Part shown: piece by piece, positions 1 to 9,454 of the stretch
Numbering within the stretch: the first letter of the stretch is position 1
How the letters are laid out: every line of letters begins with the position of its first letter
Assembly (NCBI RefSeq): GCF_003061515.1
Contig: NZ_CP028924.1
Span: 3,348,001-3,412,000 of the forward strand
Origin: Colwellia sp. Arc7-D
GTDB lineage: Bacteria > Pseudomonadota > Gammaproteobacteria > Enterobacterales > Alteromonadaceae
Direction: 5' to 3'
DNA length: 64,000 bases
Made by a program: the position numbers and the translations under genes
The notes under the pieces: model-generated
The model's database searches: none
What the model saw: only the letters and a program-made list of their open reading frames with translations
What the model was told of the DNA's origin: nothing

Positions 1-1421
1 GTAAGCGGTAAAACATCGCTGTTATCTACTTTAACTTTTTCAACAGTATTGTCACTTTGCTTAGTTTCTTCAATAGCAGATTGAAAGCTTGCCAGTAATG
101 CGTCTGACACACCTTCTTCAGCTTCAACAACATAATTATTAGGTGTTACTTTTTTTACTTTTGGCGCTAAATTTTGTACAGGTGTTTGCTGTGTTGTTTG
201 TAGCTCAGCTAATGGCTTTTCTTTATCAATAAACTCAACGTTAGTTTCAGCTAATTTGTTATTTAGCGCGGCAACCTCATTTTTGCTATCAATATCATCA
301 TTTCGGTTCGCTACCGTCTCTGGTATGACTTTTTCTTGAACGACAATCTTAGGATCTGCACCAGCGTTTTGAGCTATTTCATTTGTATTAGTATTAGTAT
401 TAACTAAAGTAGCATTGTTATTGATTGAAAGTGTTTGCGTTGCGTTACTTTCGACGTTACTTTCAACAGCACTGGCCAAGCTAGGCTCAGGTTGAATACC
501 ATTAAGATGGTATGTTCCCCACCAAATACCAATAACTAACACTATGCCTAATGCAGAAACTAAGCCGCCAACTTTCACAAAACTATTTTGCCACCAAGGT
601 TTCACTTCAAATTCATCGCCTAACGCATCATGCGCAGCTTGTAGCACTATTTTACGATTAACTACGGCATTGTTACTGTTGTAAGCATTCATCAACGAGC
701 GCTCTGCTAACAGGTTCATTAAGCGAGGTATGCCTTTACAGGTTTTATGAATTGCACTCACCGCACTTTTATCGAAAATATTACGAAAACATTTTGCCAC
801 TGACAAACGGTGTTTAAGGTATTGTTCGACTTCTTGTTTGTTTAGCGGTAATAAATGATATCTGGCCGTTATTCTCTGTGCTAACTGGCGTAAATCACGG
901 CGTTGCAATAATTGTTGTAGCTCAGGCTGACCAATCAAAATGACTTGTAGAAGCTTTTTAGTGTTCGTTTCTAGGTTGGTTAATAATCTTAGTTGCTCTA
1001 ACACTTCAGGCTGTAAGTGCTGGGCTTCATCAATAATCAACAAAGTATTGATATCGTCGCTGTGATTTTTCAGTAATTTTTGTTGAATTTTATCAGTTAG
1101 TGTTTTTAACGTAGCACCCGTTTTGCGATAGCGAATTTTTAGTTCATCACACAGCGTTGCCAATAATTCTTGGCTGGAAAGCGTTGGGTTTAGAATAAAA
1201 GCGGCTTGGGTGTTTTCTGGTAAATTTTCCATTAAACGGCGGCTAAGCGTAGTTTTACCTGTGCCTACTTCACCGGTAAGTAGGACAAAACCGCCCGTAT
1301 CACCTAAACCATAAGTTAAGTGGTTAAGTGCTTCGCGGTGGCGTTCACCCATAAACAAATAATCTGGGTTTGGTGCAATTGAAAATGGCTTTTCTTCTAA
1401 ACCAAAATAACTTGTATACAT
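1..1421 (-). CDS. ExeA/GspA-type AAA ATPase, 3' end outside the window
   Basis: The frame is open from the ATG at 1421 to the window edge, giving about 473 residues with no stop. The N-terminus MYTSYFGLEEKPFS, a Walker A motif GEVGTGKTT near residues 50-58 and a Walker B LLIIDEAQHL near residue 120 are typical of the ExeA/GspA secretion ATPases, which in some species help assemble the type II secretin by remodelling peptidoglycan. One membrane segment (about residues 283-301) separates the cytoplasmic ATPase from a periplasmic tail that is rich in Thr, Asn and Glu and looks disordered. MshM is a shorter relative, and the membrane segment and long tail argue for the ExeA/GspA form. A C-terminal peptidoglycan-binding domain would be expected beyond the window but cannot be seen. 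Family call is firm; assignment to a particular secretion system is inference. Confidence 0.82.
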   Translation of the reverse strand, partial: MYTSYFGLEEKPFSIAPNPDYLFMGERHREALNHLTYGLGDTGGFVLLTGEVGTGKTTLSRRLMENLPENTQAAFILNPTLSSQELLATLCDELKIRYRKTGATLKTLTDKIQQKLLKNHSDDINTLLIIDEAQHLQPEVLEQLRLLTNLETNTKKLLQVILIGQPELQQLLQRRDLRQLAQRITARYHLLPLNKQEVEQYLKHRLSVAKCFRNIFDKSAVSAIHKTCKGIPRLMNLLAERSLMNAYNSNNAVVNRKIVLQAAHDALGDEFEVKPWWQNSFVKVGGLVSALGIVLVIGIWWGTYHLNGIQPEPSLASAVESNVESNATQTLSINNNATLVNTNTNTNEIAQNAGADPKIVVQEKVIPETVANRNDDIDSKNEVAALNNKLAETNVEFIDKEKPLAELQTTQQTPVQNLAPKVKKVTPNNYVVEAEEGVSDALLASFQSAIEETKQSDNTVEKVKVDNSDVLPL

Positions 1422-1490
1422 AGTAAATCTTAACTAATGAATCGACCCTGTGAAATTACCCTGAACGCGTTCATATGTCAAAATTCAGCT

Positions 1491-1519
1491 GCATTTGTGT
1501 TAGAGTTTATTGGTATAAT
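1491..1519 (+). promoter_or_regulatory. Probable extended -10 promoter for cca
   Basis: TGGTATAAT at 1511-1519 is a perfect extended -10 element 49 bases before the cca start codon. No convincing -35 hexamer is placed at 17 bases, which fits an extended -10 promoter. It lies in the short gap between the divergent ATPase gene and cca. Confidence 0.5.
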
Positions 1520-1567
1520 CACCCTATATTATTTACTTATTTATTTTCAGAGGTTTAAAGCACTTAA

Positions 1568-2833
1568 ATGGCAGATATAACCCAACAACTTAACACGTTT
1601 TTAGTCGGTGGTGCAGTTCGTGACTCGCTACTTAATCGCGCCGTTGTTGATAACGACTATGTAGTTGTTGGCTCAAGTGTCGAGGCAATGTGCCAACTTG
1701 GATTTATACAAGTTGGCAAAGACTTTCCGGTATTTTTGCACCCCAAAAGTAAGCAAGAATATGCCTTAGCTCGCACAGAGAAAAAATCAGGCCAAGGCTA
1801 TACTGGCTTTAATTGCAATGCATCACCAAACGTGACCCTTGAAGAAGACCTGCTTCGAAGAGATTTAACCATCAATGCCATGGCAATGGATGAAAATGGT
1901 AAAATAGTTGACCCTTACAACGGCCAAATAGATCTAAAAAATAGAGTTCTACGTCATGTTTCAATGGCATTTATTGAAGACCCTTTGCGGGTTTTACGAG
2001 TCGCCCGTTTTGCCGCTCGTTACCATGAGTACGGTTTTACCATCGCCCCCGAAACACTTGCGTTAATGACACAACTCAGTGAAAGTAGCGAATTATTAAG
2101 TCTTTCTGGCGAACGTGTATGGCAAGAAATGCAACGCAGCTTAGCCGATGCTAACCCTGAAGTTTTTTTTCAAGTGTTATATCAATGCCAAGCATTAAAG
2201 TCGCTGTGGCCTGATTTACATAATTTATGGGGCATACCAAACCCAGCAAAATGGCATCCTGAAATTTGTTCGGGTTTACATACTATGATGGTATTAAAAC
2301 AAGCAGTGCTGCTATCGACAAAAACAACCATAAGATTCGCTAGTGTTTGCCATGACCTAGGTAAATCGTTAACTGAAGATAAAACATTGCCATCTCATCC
2401 AGGACATGAAACCGCTGGCTTGCCTTTAATCGAGGAATTATGCGCTCGTTTAAGAGTGCCAACAGCATACAAAACTTTAGCGCTGAAAGTGTGCCAGTTT
2501 CACTTGCACTCACATAAAGTATTTGAATTAAAAGCCAGTACTATTTTAAAGCTTTATAACCAGCTTGATGCATGGCGTAAACCAGAAGATTTTTATGATT
2601 TTCTACTTTGTTGTCAAGCCGACTTCACCGGTCGTCTTGGCTTTGAAAAACGAGAATACCCACAAAAAGATTTTCTTTATCATGCATTTGAAAAATTAGT
2701 TCTTATCACGGCAAAACCTTTTGTTGAGCAAGGTTTAAAGGGCCTTGAAATTAAAGCTGCTATAGCAGAGCAACGCCTTGCAGTGTTGAAGCAATTCAAG
2801 CTTGAGTATATACAACAAAACAAGATTGTTTAG
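1568..2833 (+). CDS. cca: Multifunctional CCA-adding enzyme (tRNA nucleotidyltransferase, HD domain)
   Basis: The enzyme builds and repairs the CCA 3' end of tRNAs from CTP and ATP in the cytoplasm. The nucleotidyltransferase head has GGAVRD at residues 14-19 and the metal-binding D28-x-D30 pair. The RRDLTINAMA and DPLRVLRVARFAARY motifs of class II enzymes follow. The C-terminal half carries an HD phosphohydrolase motif (VCHDLGK, H262/D263), as in the E. coli bifunctional enzyme, implying phosphatase and 2',3'-cyclic phosphodiesterase activities. Length (421 residues) is normal. The protein starts about eight residues earlier than E. coli Cca; no better internal start is visible. The gene is monocistronic, with its own promoter upstream and a bidirectional terminator at 2997-3027 facing the convergent receptor gene. 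Confidence 0.95.
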   Translation: MADITQQLNTFLVGGAVRDSLLNRAVVDNDYVVVGSSVEAMCQLGFIQVGKDFPVFLHPKSKQEYALARTEKKSGQGYTGFNCNASPNVTLEEDLLRRDLTINAMAMDENGKIVDPYNGQIDLKNRVLRHVSMAFIEDPLRVLRVARFAARYHEYGFTIAPETLALMTQLSESSELLSLSGERVWQEMQRSLADANPEVFFQVLYQCQALKSLWPDLHNLWGIPNPAKWHPEICSGLHTMMVLKQAVLLSTKTTIRFASVCHDLGKSLTEDKTLPSHPGHETAGLPLIEELCARLRVPTAYKTLALKVCQFHLHSHKVFELKASTILKLYNQLDAWRKPEDFYDFLLCCQADFTGRLGFEKREYPQKDFLYHAFEKLVLITAKPFVEQGLKGLEIKAAIAEQRLAVLKQFKLEYIQQNKIV

Positions 2834-2996
2834 CTTAAGGTTACTGAGTTAACAGCACTGATTCAATAGAGCGGAGTTAACGTAATTAAATATACATAGC
2901 TTGGCTGATATCACTGAGTTAACCTCGCTGCCCTATATATCTTTAGGATAGCTACTTATCTGACTAAAACATCCTACTTATTAATACATCAGACAT

Positions 2997-3027
2997 AAAA
3001 AAACCATATCAAATGATATGGTTTTTT
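2997..3027. terminator. Bidirectional terminator between cca and the TonB receptor gene
   Basis: The 14-base arms AAAAAACCATATCA and TGATATGGTTTTTT form a perfect stem with a two-base loop. The A-run and T-run flank the stem on both sides, so it can end transcripts from both convergent genes. Confidence 0.85.
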
Positions 3028-3047
3028 AGACTTAATTTACTTTAAAA

Positions 3048-5615
3048 TTAAAAGTTATAAGTAGCTTTCACGTAGTAGAAGCCGCCGTTGTAATCGAACG
3101 GACCACTTTCATAGTACTCTGCACCTAACTGACCGTAAGACTCTTCAGGTAACTTTTGAGCTTCTTGGTCGAAAAGGTTATTCGCGCCAACAGACAATGT
3201 AATACTGTCATTTACGAAGTAACTTACTTCGGCATCAAGAGTTATTGCTGAGTCAGCAACTTCATTCCAACAACCAATGGCACATGTATCATCTGCATGA
3301 GTTGCAAAGTACTCACCAAAGTAGTTAACACGTACAAAACTCGTTACGCTATCCCAAGTTTGTGAAATAGTGAAAGTAGCACGATGATCAGGCATACCTT
3401 CTTCTAAACGATGTACTTTACCTTCATCAGTTGTATCTGGATTAAACTTATCAACAGTTGTTTCATTCCAGTTATAAGCTAATGATAACAATGTATCACC
3501 GTCTAATAACTCCATTGAATAGTTTGCAACAATATCAACACCTTGAGTAGTTGTATCGAAGTCGTTAGCAAAATAAGTTACCGCAGAAATCAACTCAGGG
3601 TTAACAACACCAAGTGCTTCAAGTTCAGCATAATCAGCAGGTTCAACATCAATTTGGCTAGACTGAGCTAAACGATCAGTAACTTCAATGTTGTAGTAAT
3701 CAAGTGTAAAGAAGAAATCACCTTCTTGATAAACCATACCACCAGCAAAGCTGCGTGATTCTTCAGGTGCTAACTCTTTACCGCCATAAAACGCAGAAAG
3801 TGGGTTCGTTGGTGGTGCTAAGAATGTTTGAATTAAATCGCCCATTACTAGTGATGTTTGCGTGTTAACAACGTTAGCTTGACCAACAGTAGGTGCTCTA
3901 AAACCTGTACTATGAGACGCTCTGAATGAAAATTCATCATTAAGCGTGTATTGTGCTGTTAGCTTATAGTTAGTTGTATTACCGAAGGTTGTGAAATCTT
4001 CATAACGTACAGCAGCGCCAAGTAAAAAGTCTTCAGTTAACTGTGCTTCAACATCAACATAAGCGGCAATGTTACGACGGTCATTACGACCTTGAGTTTC
4101 AGGACCAAAACCTTTAAAACCATGTGAACCGATATTGAAGCCTTGGTCAGAAAATGCACCCGCTTTCCATGATGCTTCTTCACCAGAAACGATTTCAAAG
4201 CTTTCTTCACGCCATTCAAGACCTGTAGCAACATTCACTGGCTCTTCTAGACCCATTTCAAAACCTTTAACTAAATCAAAGTTAAACGTTTTTTCCATTT
4301 GGATATAACTACCTGTTTGAAAATCAACAGGCGTTTCTAAACCAAGTGATGGGTTTAAAGTGTTTTTTAAATTAAATTTAGATTCGTTACGACCTACTGA
4401 ACCACTTACGTCAAAATACCAACCTTCAAGCATGCCACTGTTAATGTCACCTTTAGTACCAACAGTTAATGATGTATCAGTAATATTGCCACCAAATTGT
4501 GGTGTGTAACCACCTGGGAATATTTGGTTCATTGAGAAACAGTTAGGATCGGCAACCATTGCTTGGTATTCAGTAGTATCAAGAACATTTGGAACGTTTG
4601 CAGGAACTACAGCACATGTGCGCGCTGCGCCTTGTGATTGTGCGATATCGCCAACAAGCAGTGTTTCACCACCATCAACAGAATAAACATTGCCACGGTT
4701 ATGTGGGTTACGGTAGTAGAAACCACCGGTCACATCACGCTCAGAGTAGTTACCGAACATGTAGAATTCTTTATCATCACCTAAATCTAAACCAACATTA
4801 CCGAATAAAGTAATGTCATCTTTAACTTCAGGATTACCCCAAATTTGGGCAGGGTCTTGAATTGAAGTATTGCCAGCGTCTGCAATGCCTTGTGCATCAG
4901 GACGTTGTACACTTCGGCTCGTTGCATCAGCATTTTTTAACTGAAAACTTAAATTTACAAAGCCATCTTTAGTAAATGGTAAACCGACGTTACCGTCTAC
5001 GATCGTTTGGTCACCATCACCTTCGTAGTAAGAACCTTGTTTTACAGAGATTGAACCGCCATCTGCATCATCTTTCAATACAAAGTTCATTACACCAGCA
5101 ATAGCATCTGAACCATATTGTGCTGCAGCACCATCGCGTAATACTTCAACTTGCTTGATAGCAACACTTGGTATTACTGAAATATCAGGACCTTGTGCAC
5201 CATCATTAATACCACCACCTTGGAATGCAATAACTGATGCACGGTGACGACGTTTACCGTTTAAAAGTACTAACGTTGAATCAGATGGTAAACCACGTAA
5301 GTTTACTGGGCGAATTAGTGATGCTGCATCACTAATAGGTTGTGCGCGAGCATTTAACGAGGGAATTGCACCAACCAACATGTCTAGCATGTCACTTGAA
5401 GCATTTTTACCTAACTCATCACCACCAATAATATCAATAGGTACTGGTGATTCTGCTACTGAACGAGGTGCTGAACGTGAACCAATAACGGCGATACGTT
5501 CAACACTTTCTTTTTTGGCTGCTTCTTCAGCAAAACCAGCAGCAAAACTAGGAGCAGTTCCTAGTGCTAAGCCAACAGCTAAAGCTAAAGTACCTGTGCG
5601 AAATGTTGTAGACAT
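3048..5615 (-). CDS. TonB-dependent outer-membrane receptor
   Basis: This 855-residue protein is an energy-coupled outer-membrane channel of unknown substrate. It begins with a signal peptide (MSTTFRTGTLALAVGLALG, cleavage probable after SFA at residues 23-25), followed by a TonB-box-like stretch ERIAVIGSR near residue 40. A plug domain spans roughly residues 50-180, with PVNLRGL and VEVLRDGAAAQYGSDAIAGV, both typical plug motifs. A beta-barrel of over 600 residues ends in YYVKATYNF, with the terminal Phe needed for barrel assembly. A clear ribosome site (AGGAAGGAA) precedes the ATG. The gene stands alone with a 600-base AT-rich leader region. No neighbouring transporter or degradation gene reveals the ligand; peptides, sugars or siderophores are all possible. 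Confidence 0.93.
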   Translation of the reverse strand: MSTTFRTGTLALAVGLALGTAPSFAAGFAEEAAKKESVERIAVIGSRSAPRSVAESPVPIDIIGGDELGKNASSDMLDMLVGAIPSLNARAQPISDAASLIRPVNLRGLPSDSTLVLLNGKRRHRASVIAFQGGGINDGAQGPDISVIPSVAIKQVEVLRDGAAAQYGSDAIAGVMNFVLKDDADGGSISVKQGSYYEGDGDQTIVDGNVGLPFTKDGFVNLSFQLKNADATSRSVQRPDAQGIADAGNTSIQDPAQIWGNPEVKDDITLFGNVGLDLGDDKEFYMFGNYSERDVTGGFYYRNPHNRGNVYSVDGGETLLVGDIAQSQGAARTCAVVPANVPNVLDTTEYQAMVADPNCFSMNQIFPGGYTPQFGGNITDTSLTVGTKGDINSGMLEGWYFDVSGSVGRNESKFNLKNTLNPSLGLETPVDFQTGSYIQMEKTFNFDLVKGFEMGLEEPVNVATGLEWREESFEIVSGEEASWKAGAFSDQGFNIGSHGFKGFGPETQGRNDRRNIAAYVDVEAQLTEDFLLGAAVRYEDFTTFGNTTNYKLTAQYTLNDEFSFRASHSTGFRAPTVGQANVVNTQTSLVMGDLIQTFLAPPTNPLSAFYGGKELAPEESRSFAGGMVYQEGDFFFTLDYYNIEVTDRLAQSSQIDVEPADYAELEALGVVNPELISAVTYFANDFDTTTQGVDIVANYSMELLDGDTLLSLAYNWNETTVDKFNPDTTDEGKVHRLEEGMPDHRATFTISQTWDSVTSFVRVNYFGEYFATHADDTCAIGCWNEVADSAITLDAEVSYFVNDSITLSVGANNLFDQEAQKLPEESYGQLGAEYYESGPFDYNGGFYYVKATYNF

Positions 5616-6045
5616 GATATTTCCTTCCTAATATGTGTTTATGTTTTGTCTGTTATCTATTTTTATAGTTATATTTTTATCCATTAATTTAATTGCAGCA
5701 AAATTATTTCTTAATAAATAGTAGGGTGACAACTATAAATGGAATGATTATTTATAAAATAGTTAGAAGTGCTTTACAAGTAGTGTTTTTAAAGGTGTTT
5801 TAACAATGTGTGTATTAATATATTTGATATGCAACGGTAATCAGTAATTATGCAGAACATGATTAACATATGTAATCAAACTGTAACCTGCATATAGCCT
5901 TAGTTAAAGAATAAAATTCAAACAATTAAAGTGCGAAAATATTCGTATTAAAGTCATTTGAGATTGCATATTTAATCAATAAAAATAAATAAATAAAAAT
6001 GAAAATAAATGTAAGAAAAAATGAACTTTTTGAAAATAGGTGAGT

Positions 6046-6062
6046 TACCTTAACGTAAGGTA
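6046..6062. promoter_or_regulatory. Perfect inverted repeat TACCTTA-ACG-TAAGGTA, possible operator
   Basis: Two 7-base arms are separated by three bases. There is no following T-run, so it is not a terminator. It lies 430 bases upstream of the receptor start and beyond the 3' terminator of fahA, so its target is uncertain. The dyad size suits a dimeric helix-turn-helix regulator. Confidence 0.35.
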
Positions 6063-6162
6063 CCGATAAATAGAGGTTACAAAGGTTAATGGCTTGTTAA
6101 AAACAAACTAACAAACCGTAAAGGTAATAATAAAAAGTCAGTATTTTATTCATGTTTCATCA

Positions 6163-6191
6163 ATAAAAAAGCTCCATGCATATGGAGCTTT
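6163..6191 (-). terminator. Rho-independent terminator after fumarylacetoacetase
   Basis: Arms AAAGCTCCAT (6168-6177) and ATGGAGCTTT (6182-6191) pair perfectly around a four-base loop. On the minus strand the stem is followed by a T-run, placing it correctly 38 bases after the fahA stop codon. Confidence 0.88.
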
Positions 6192-6229
6192 ATAGAAAAT
6201 TAAAGTGTTTTCCTATTAGGAACTACTTT

Positions 6230-7552
6230 TTAATCAGCAGCTAAAATTGTTGCACTTACTTCACCAAAACCAATACGTGCTGCTCCTGCTTTTTTACACC
6301 AACCTTTCATGATTATCGCATCACCATCTTCTAAAAAGGTACGCGTTTCACCGTTAGGTAAAGTAATAGGCTCAGAGCCTGCATTAGATAATTCGAGCAT
6401 TGAGCCAGCTTCTTCAGGTTTAGCTCCTGATTGCGTTCCGCTACCAAACATATCACCTGCACGTAAATTACAACCGTTAACCGTATGATGAGCTACCATC
6501 TGCGCTACAGTCCAGTATGAATCTTTAAAGTTTGATTGCGATAACTGTACTGCTTTTTGTCCAGCGTTACGCATAGCTTCAGTTTCAATTAGAACCTGTA
6601 GACTTAAATCTAAAGAGCCAAAATCTCGGTTTTTCTGTGACTCCAAGTAAGGCATAGGTTGAGGATCAGCTTCATCACGTGTCCAAGCGGCACGATAAGG
6701 CGCTAATGCTTCTGAGGTAACAATCCATGGAGAAACCGTTGAAGCAAAACTTTTTGATAGAAATGGCCCTAAAGGCTGATATTCCCAACCTTGAATATCA
6801 CGAGCAGACCAATCATTGAATAAACACATGCCAAACACATGATCTTCAGCATTTTCAATACTTATAGGTGCGCCCAAGTCATTACCGTTACCAATAAATA
6901 TACCGACTTCCATTTCATAATCTAAACGTTTACATGGACCAAAAGATGGCTCTGTTGCTGTCGGCGCTTTTGTTTGCCCTTTAGGACGCTTAAAATCATT
7001 ACCTGAAACTTCAATTGAAGAAGAGCGACCATGGTAGCCAATAGGAACCCATTTATAATTTGGTAACAACGGGTTATCAGGTCTGAATTTTTTACCAACC
7101 GATGTAGCATGATGAATTGAAGTATAAAAATCGGTGTAATCCCCAATTTGACATGGCAAGGCATACTCAACATCAGCCTGAGCAATCAAACATGAAGTAA
7201 GCTTCGATTCAAGCGCTGAACCTTGTGTTAATGCTTGTGATAAAGCTTGGCGTAAAGCACTCCAGAATTGCTTACCCATTGACATAAAGTCATTTAGTTG
7301 CGAATCACAACATTTCTCTAACGCTAGTTGAGCATCACCATCAAAAATAGCTAATTCAAATAACGCTTTTAAATCTATTACTTGATCACCAATAGCTACA
7401 CCTGCACGAAATGCGTCGTTGCCGCCTTTTATTTTAAAACTAGCAAAAGGTAGATTTTGAATTGGAAAATCGCAACTTTCAACATTAGCAGATGCTACCC
7501 AACTGATTAAGGCTGGGTTATGTGTTTCATTCAGTAAATTGGTGTTAGACAT
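6230..7552 (-). CDS. fahA: Fumarylacetoacetase
   Basis: The product hydrolyses fumarylacetoacetate to fumarate and acetoacetate, the last step of tyrosine/homogentisate breakdown in the cytoplasm. At 440 residues it has the usual length. It contains the hallmark block DYTDFYTSIHHATSVGKKF, with PIGYHGRSSS after it, then the metal-ligand segment EMEVGIFIGNGN and FNDWSARDIQGWEYQPLGPF. The C-terminal region with MFGSGTQSGAK and GSMLELS is also diagnostic. The expected partners homogentisate dioxygenase and maleylacetoacetate isomerase are not adjacent, so the gene is a single transcription unit with its own terminator. A 71-codon frame directly upstream on the same strand has no recognisable features and is not called. 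Confidence 0.95.
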   Translation of the reverse strand: MSNTNLLNETHNPALISWVASANVESCDFPIQNLPFASFKIKGGNDAFRAGVAIGDQVIDLKALFELAIFDGDAQLALEKCCDSQLNDFMSMGKQFWSALRQALSQALTQGSALESKLTSCLIAQADVEYALPCQIGDYTDFYTSIHHATSVGKKFRPDNPLLPNYKWVPIGYHGRSSSIEVSGNDFKRPKGQTKAPTATEPSFGPCKRLDYEMEVGIFIGNGNDLGAPISIENAEDHVFGMCLFNDWSARDIQGWEYQPLGPFLSKSFASTVSPWIVTSEALAPYRAAWTRDEADPQPMPYLESQKNRDFGSLDLSLQVLIETEAMRNAGQKAVQLSQSNFKDSYWTVAQMVAHHTVNGCNLRAGDMFGSGTQSGAKPEEAGSMLELSNAGSEPITLPNGETRTFLEDGDAIIMKGWCKKAGAARIGFGEVSATILAAD

Positions 7553-7902
7553 GGGCTAAACAACTCCAAAAAATAGGTAAATTACGTGTTTGCTTTTCAC
7601 ACGATTAAAAAGGCAATGTGCAATATTATAACAAGCGATCTGATAAAGGCTATGCCAAGAGAATATACTTGATAAACAACTGTCAACAATATGTTGCAGG
7701 CACCAGTTTACAGCCATATTACGCTGTGCATAAATAAAGTTAGTCTTAAGACTTTTAGGCCAGAGCCACATTTGGTAGAATGCTCGCGCTTTATCATCAG
7801 ACGATAAACAAACACTTCACCTTGCAGGGTTCGCATGGTGAATTTACTTTCAATCTATAGCTCCTGACTTACTATCAGGCTCGCTCAATGGGTCAATAAA
7901 AC
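7553..7902. other. Divergent intergenic region between fahA and trhO
   Basis: These 350 bases hold the leaders of two divergent genes. No RNA gene is recognised. Near 7585-7603 the arms CGTGT and ACACG form a short inverted repeat nine bases apart, and CCTGA/TCAGG arms occur near 7863-7878. Both are weak. Confidence 0.4.
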
Positions 7903-8877
7903 ATGAATAACATCACTGTTTGTGCATTATATAAATTTGTACGTTTAGAAAATTTTGAAGCAATTAAGCCGCAATTACAAAAAGTAATGGAAAACAACGC
8001 AGTTAAAGGCACTTTACTTTTAGCGTTAGAAGGCATAAATGGCACTATAGCGGGGACACAAGCCGGCATAGACACCGTATTAGCTTTTATTAATAGCGAC
8101 AATCGCTTATCTGGCGTATCAACGAAGTCTTCGTTTCATCAAGAAAATCCTTTTCAGCGTACAAAAGTTAAATTGAAGAAAGAAATTGTTACCATGGGTG
8201 TTGAAGGTATAGACCCAACTCTAACGGTAGGTACTTACGTAAAACCTAAAGATTGGAATGCACTAATTTCTGATCCAGAAGTTTTATTAATAGATACACG
8301 TAATGATTATGAAGTAGAAATTGGTACTTTTGAAAATGCGATCAATCCAAACACCGAAACGTTTCGAGAATTCCCTGATTATGTGGCAAAAAACTTAGAT
8401 AAAAACAAACATAAAAAAGTCGCTATGTTTTGTACCGGCGGTATACGCTGCGAAAAATCAACAGCCTACTTGAAAGAGCAAGGATTTGATGAGGTTTACC
8501 ATTTAGAAGGCGGAGTTTTAAAATACCTTGAAGAAGTGCCCGAGCAAGAAACTAAGTGGCAAGGTGAATGCTTTGTTTTTGACGCCCGCGTTGCAGTCAA
8601 CCATAGCTTAGAACGTGGCAAATATGATCAATGCTTTGCTTGTCGCTACCCAATTACTGACGAAGAAAAAACCAGTGAACATTATATTCAAGGAGTAAGC
8701 TGCCCACGATGTTTCGATAAATACACTGATGAACAAAAAAGTAGTTTTCAAGAACGTGAGAAACAAATAAATCTAGCTAAAGCACGTGGTGAAGCTCATA
8801 TTGGTGGCGAAATAAAACAAGTTATTGCCGAGCGAAGAGCAACTAAAAGCGCGATTAAACAAGCGCAGAAAAAATAA
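7903..8877 (+). CDS. trhO: tRNA uridine(34) hydroxylase TrhO (rhodanese family, YceA-like)
   Basis: This cytoplasmic enzyme uses oxygen to form 5-hydroxyuridine at the wobble position of tRNAs, the precursor of cmo5U. The 324-residue protein has an N-terminal acylphosphatase-like domain (residues 1-100), a rhodanese domain with the catalytic loop [10 protein letters not shown] (C177 active) and a C-terminal cysteine cluster (CFACRYP and CPRC) as in YceA. Length and order match the family. It is monocistronic, with a hairpin terminator straight after. A tRNA gene follows on the opposite strand, which is probably coincidence. Confidence 0.93.
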   Translation: MNNITVCALYKFVRLENFEAIKPQLQKVMENNAVKGTLLLALEGINGTIAGTQAGIDTVLAFINSDNRLSGVSTKSSFHQENPFQRTKVKLKKEIVTMGVEGIDPTLTVGTYVKPKDWNALISDPEVLLIDTRNDYEVEIGTFENAINPNTETFREFPDYVAKNLDKNKHKKVAMFCTGGIRCEKSTAYLKEQGFDEVYHLEGGVLKYLEEVPEQETKWQGECFVFDARVAVNHSLERGKYDQCFACRYPITDEEKTSEHYIQGVSCPRCFDKYTDEQKSSFQEREKQINLAKARGEAHIGGEIKQVIAERRATKSAIKQAQKK

Positions 8878-8906
8878 ACGTCTAATGTATCTAAAAACGT
8901 TAAATA

Positions 8907-8938
8907 AAATACCTGCTGAATGAGCGGGTATTTTTTTG
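8907..8938 (+). terminator. Terminator after trhO
   Basis: ATACCTGCT and AGCGGGTAT pair with one G-T wobble, followed by seven T residues. It lies about 30 bases after the trhO stop codon. Confidence 0.75.
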
Positions 8939-8977
8939 TTTAAAAAACGGTTCAAAAAATTTTCGAACACGTAAAAA

Positions 8978-9017
8978 GAAAAAGCCTTAACATTTAACTG
9001 TTAAGGCTTTAATTTTT
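8978..9017. terminator. Bidirectional terminator between trhO and tRNA-Phe
   Basis: AAAGCCTTAAC (8981-8991) and GTTAAGGCTTT (9000-9010) form a perfect 11-base stem. T-rich tracts follow on both strands. It is the natural 3' end of the minus-strand tRNA transcript and a backup for trhO. Confidence 0.85.
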
Positions 9018-9031
9018 TTACTAAAAGTATA

Positions 9032-9107
9032 TGGTGCCTTGACCCGGAATCGAACCAGGGACACGAGGATTTTCAATCCTCTGCTCTACCGACTGAGCTA
9101 TCAAGGC
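9032..9107 (-). tRNA. tRNA-Phe (GAA)
   Basis: Read on the minus strand, the 76-base gene begins GCCTTGATAGCTCAGTCGG and folds into a full cloverleaf. The acceptor stem GCCTTGA pairs with TCAAGGC. The anticodon arm is GAGGA-TTGAAAA-TCCTC with anticodon GAA, the T-loop is GTTCGATTC, and the 3' CCA is encoded. It closely matches E. coli tRNA-Phe. A terminator lies 15 bases downstream. Confidence 0.97.
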
Positions 9108-9454
9108 ACTGTCTTTAATGAAATAAATATTAAGTAATAATAAATTTATCTCGAAAGAGGCGACATAATATCGAGATTTAACCTCACTCGCAAGCCATTT
9201 TGTTAGTTAACCTTAACTCACGGTGATATTGAATAAAGTTAGCATAAAAAACCAACGACCAAGTGATTACTCAATCAGTTTATATCCTAGGGGATAATCT
9301 AATGGCCTCTACTAAAACTAACAGATATAGGGGTTATGAGCACTAACGTTAATAATAGAAAGTTCTGTATCAATAGCTAAAATTAGAATAACTGCGGCCA
9401 TAAAAAAAGCCAGTATCAATACTGGCTTCATTTAAAGTTTGCTTAGTTGCTGTA
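9108..9454. other. Intergenic region between tRNA-Phe and pit
   Basis: No gene is seen in these 347 bases. They hold the upstream region of the tRNA, including a 7-base inverted repeat ATCTCGA/TCGAGAT (9148-9154 and 9171-9177), and the pit terminator at the other end. Confidence 0.5.
9402..9428 (-). terminator. Terminator after pit
   Basis: AAGCCAGTAT and ATACTGGCTT form a perfect 10-base stem with a two-base loop. On the minus strand it is followed by a run of T, 26 bases after the pit stop codon. Confidence 0.88.

Larger units (their letters stand above)
5616..6229. other. Long AT-rich intergenic region upstream of the TonB receptor
   Basis: No plausible gene is seen in these 614 bases. 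The part nearest 5616 holds the receptor ribosome site and, presumably, its promoter. A perfect inverted repeat lies at 6046-6062 and the fumarylacetoacetase terminator at 6163-6191. The middle is very AT-rich, with runs such as AATAAAAATAAATAAATAAA. Confidence 0.6.

Noticed and set aside
2843..2923. Repeated ACTGAGTTAAC near 2843 and 2913 after cca
   Set aside because: Only 11 bases, two copies, no dyad and no relation to a gene start; chance cannot be excluded.
4589..4813. 74-codon frame opposite the TonB receptor
   Set aside because: It is the antisense shadow of the receptor gene, rich in His and Gln through codon bias.
7556..7771. 71-codon open frame upstream of fahA on the same strand
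   Set aside because: No ribosome site, no recognisable motif and a composition like intergenic DNA; it spans the expected fahA promoter.
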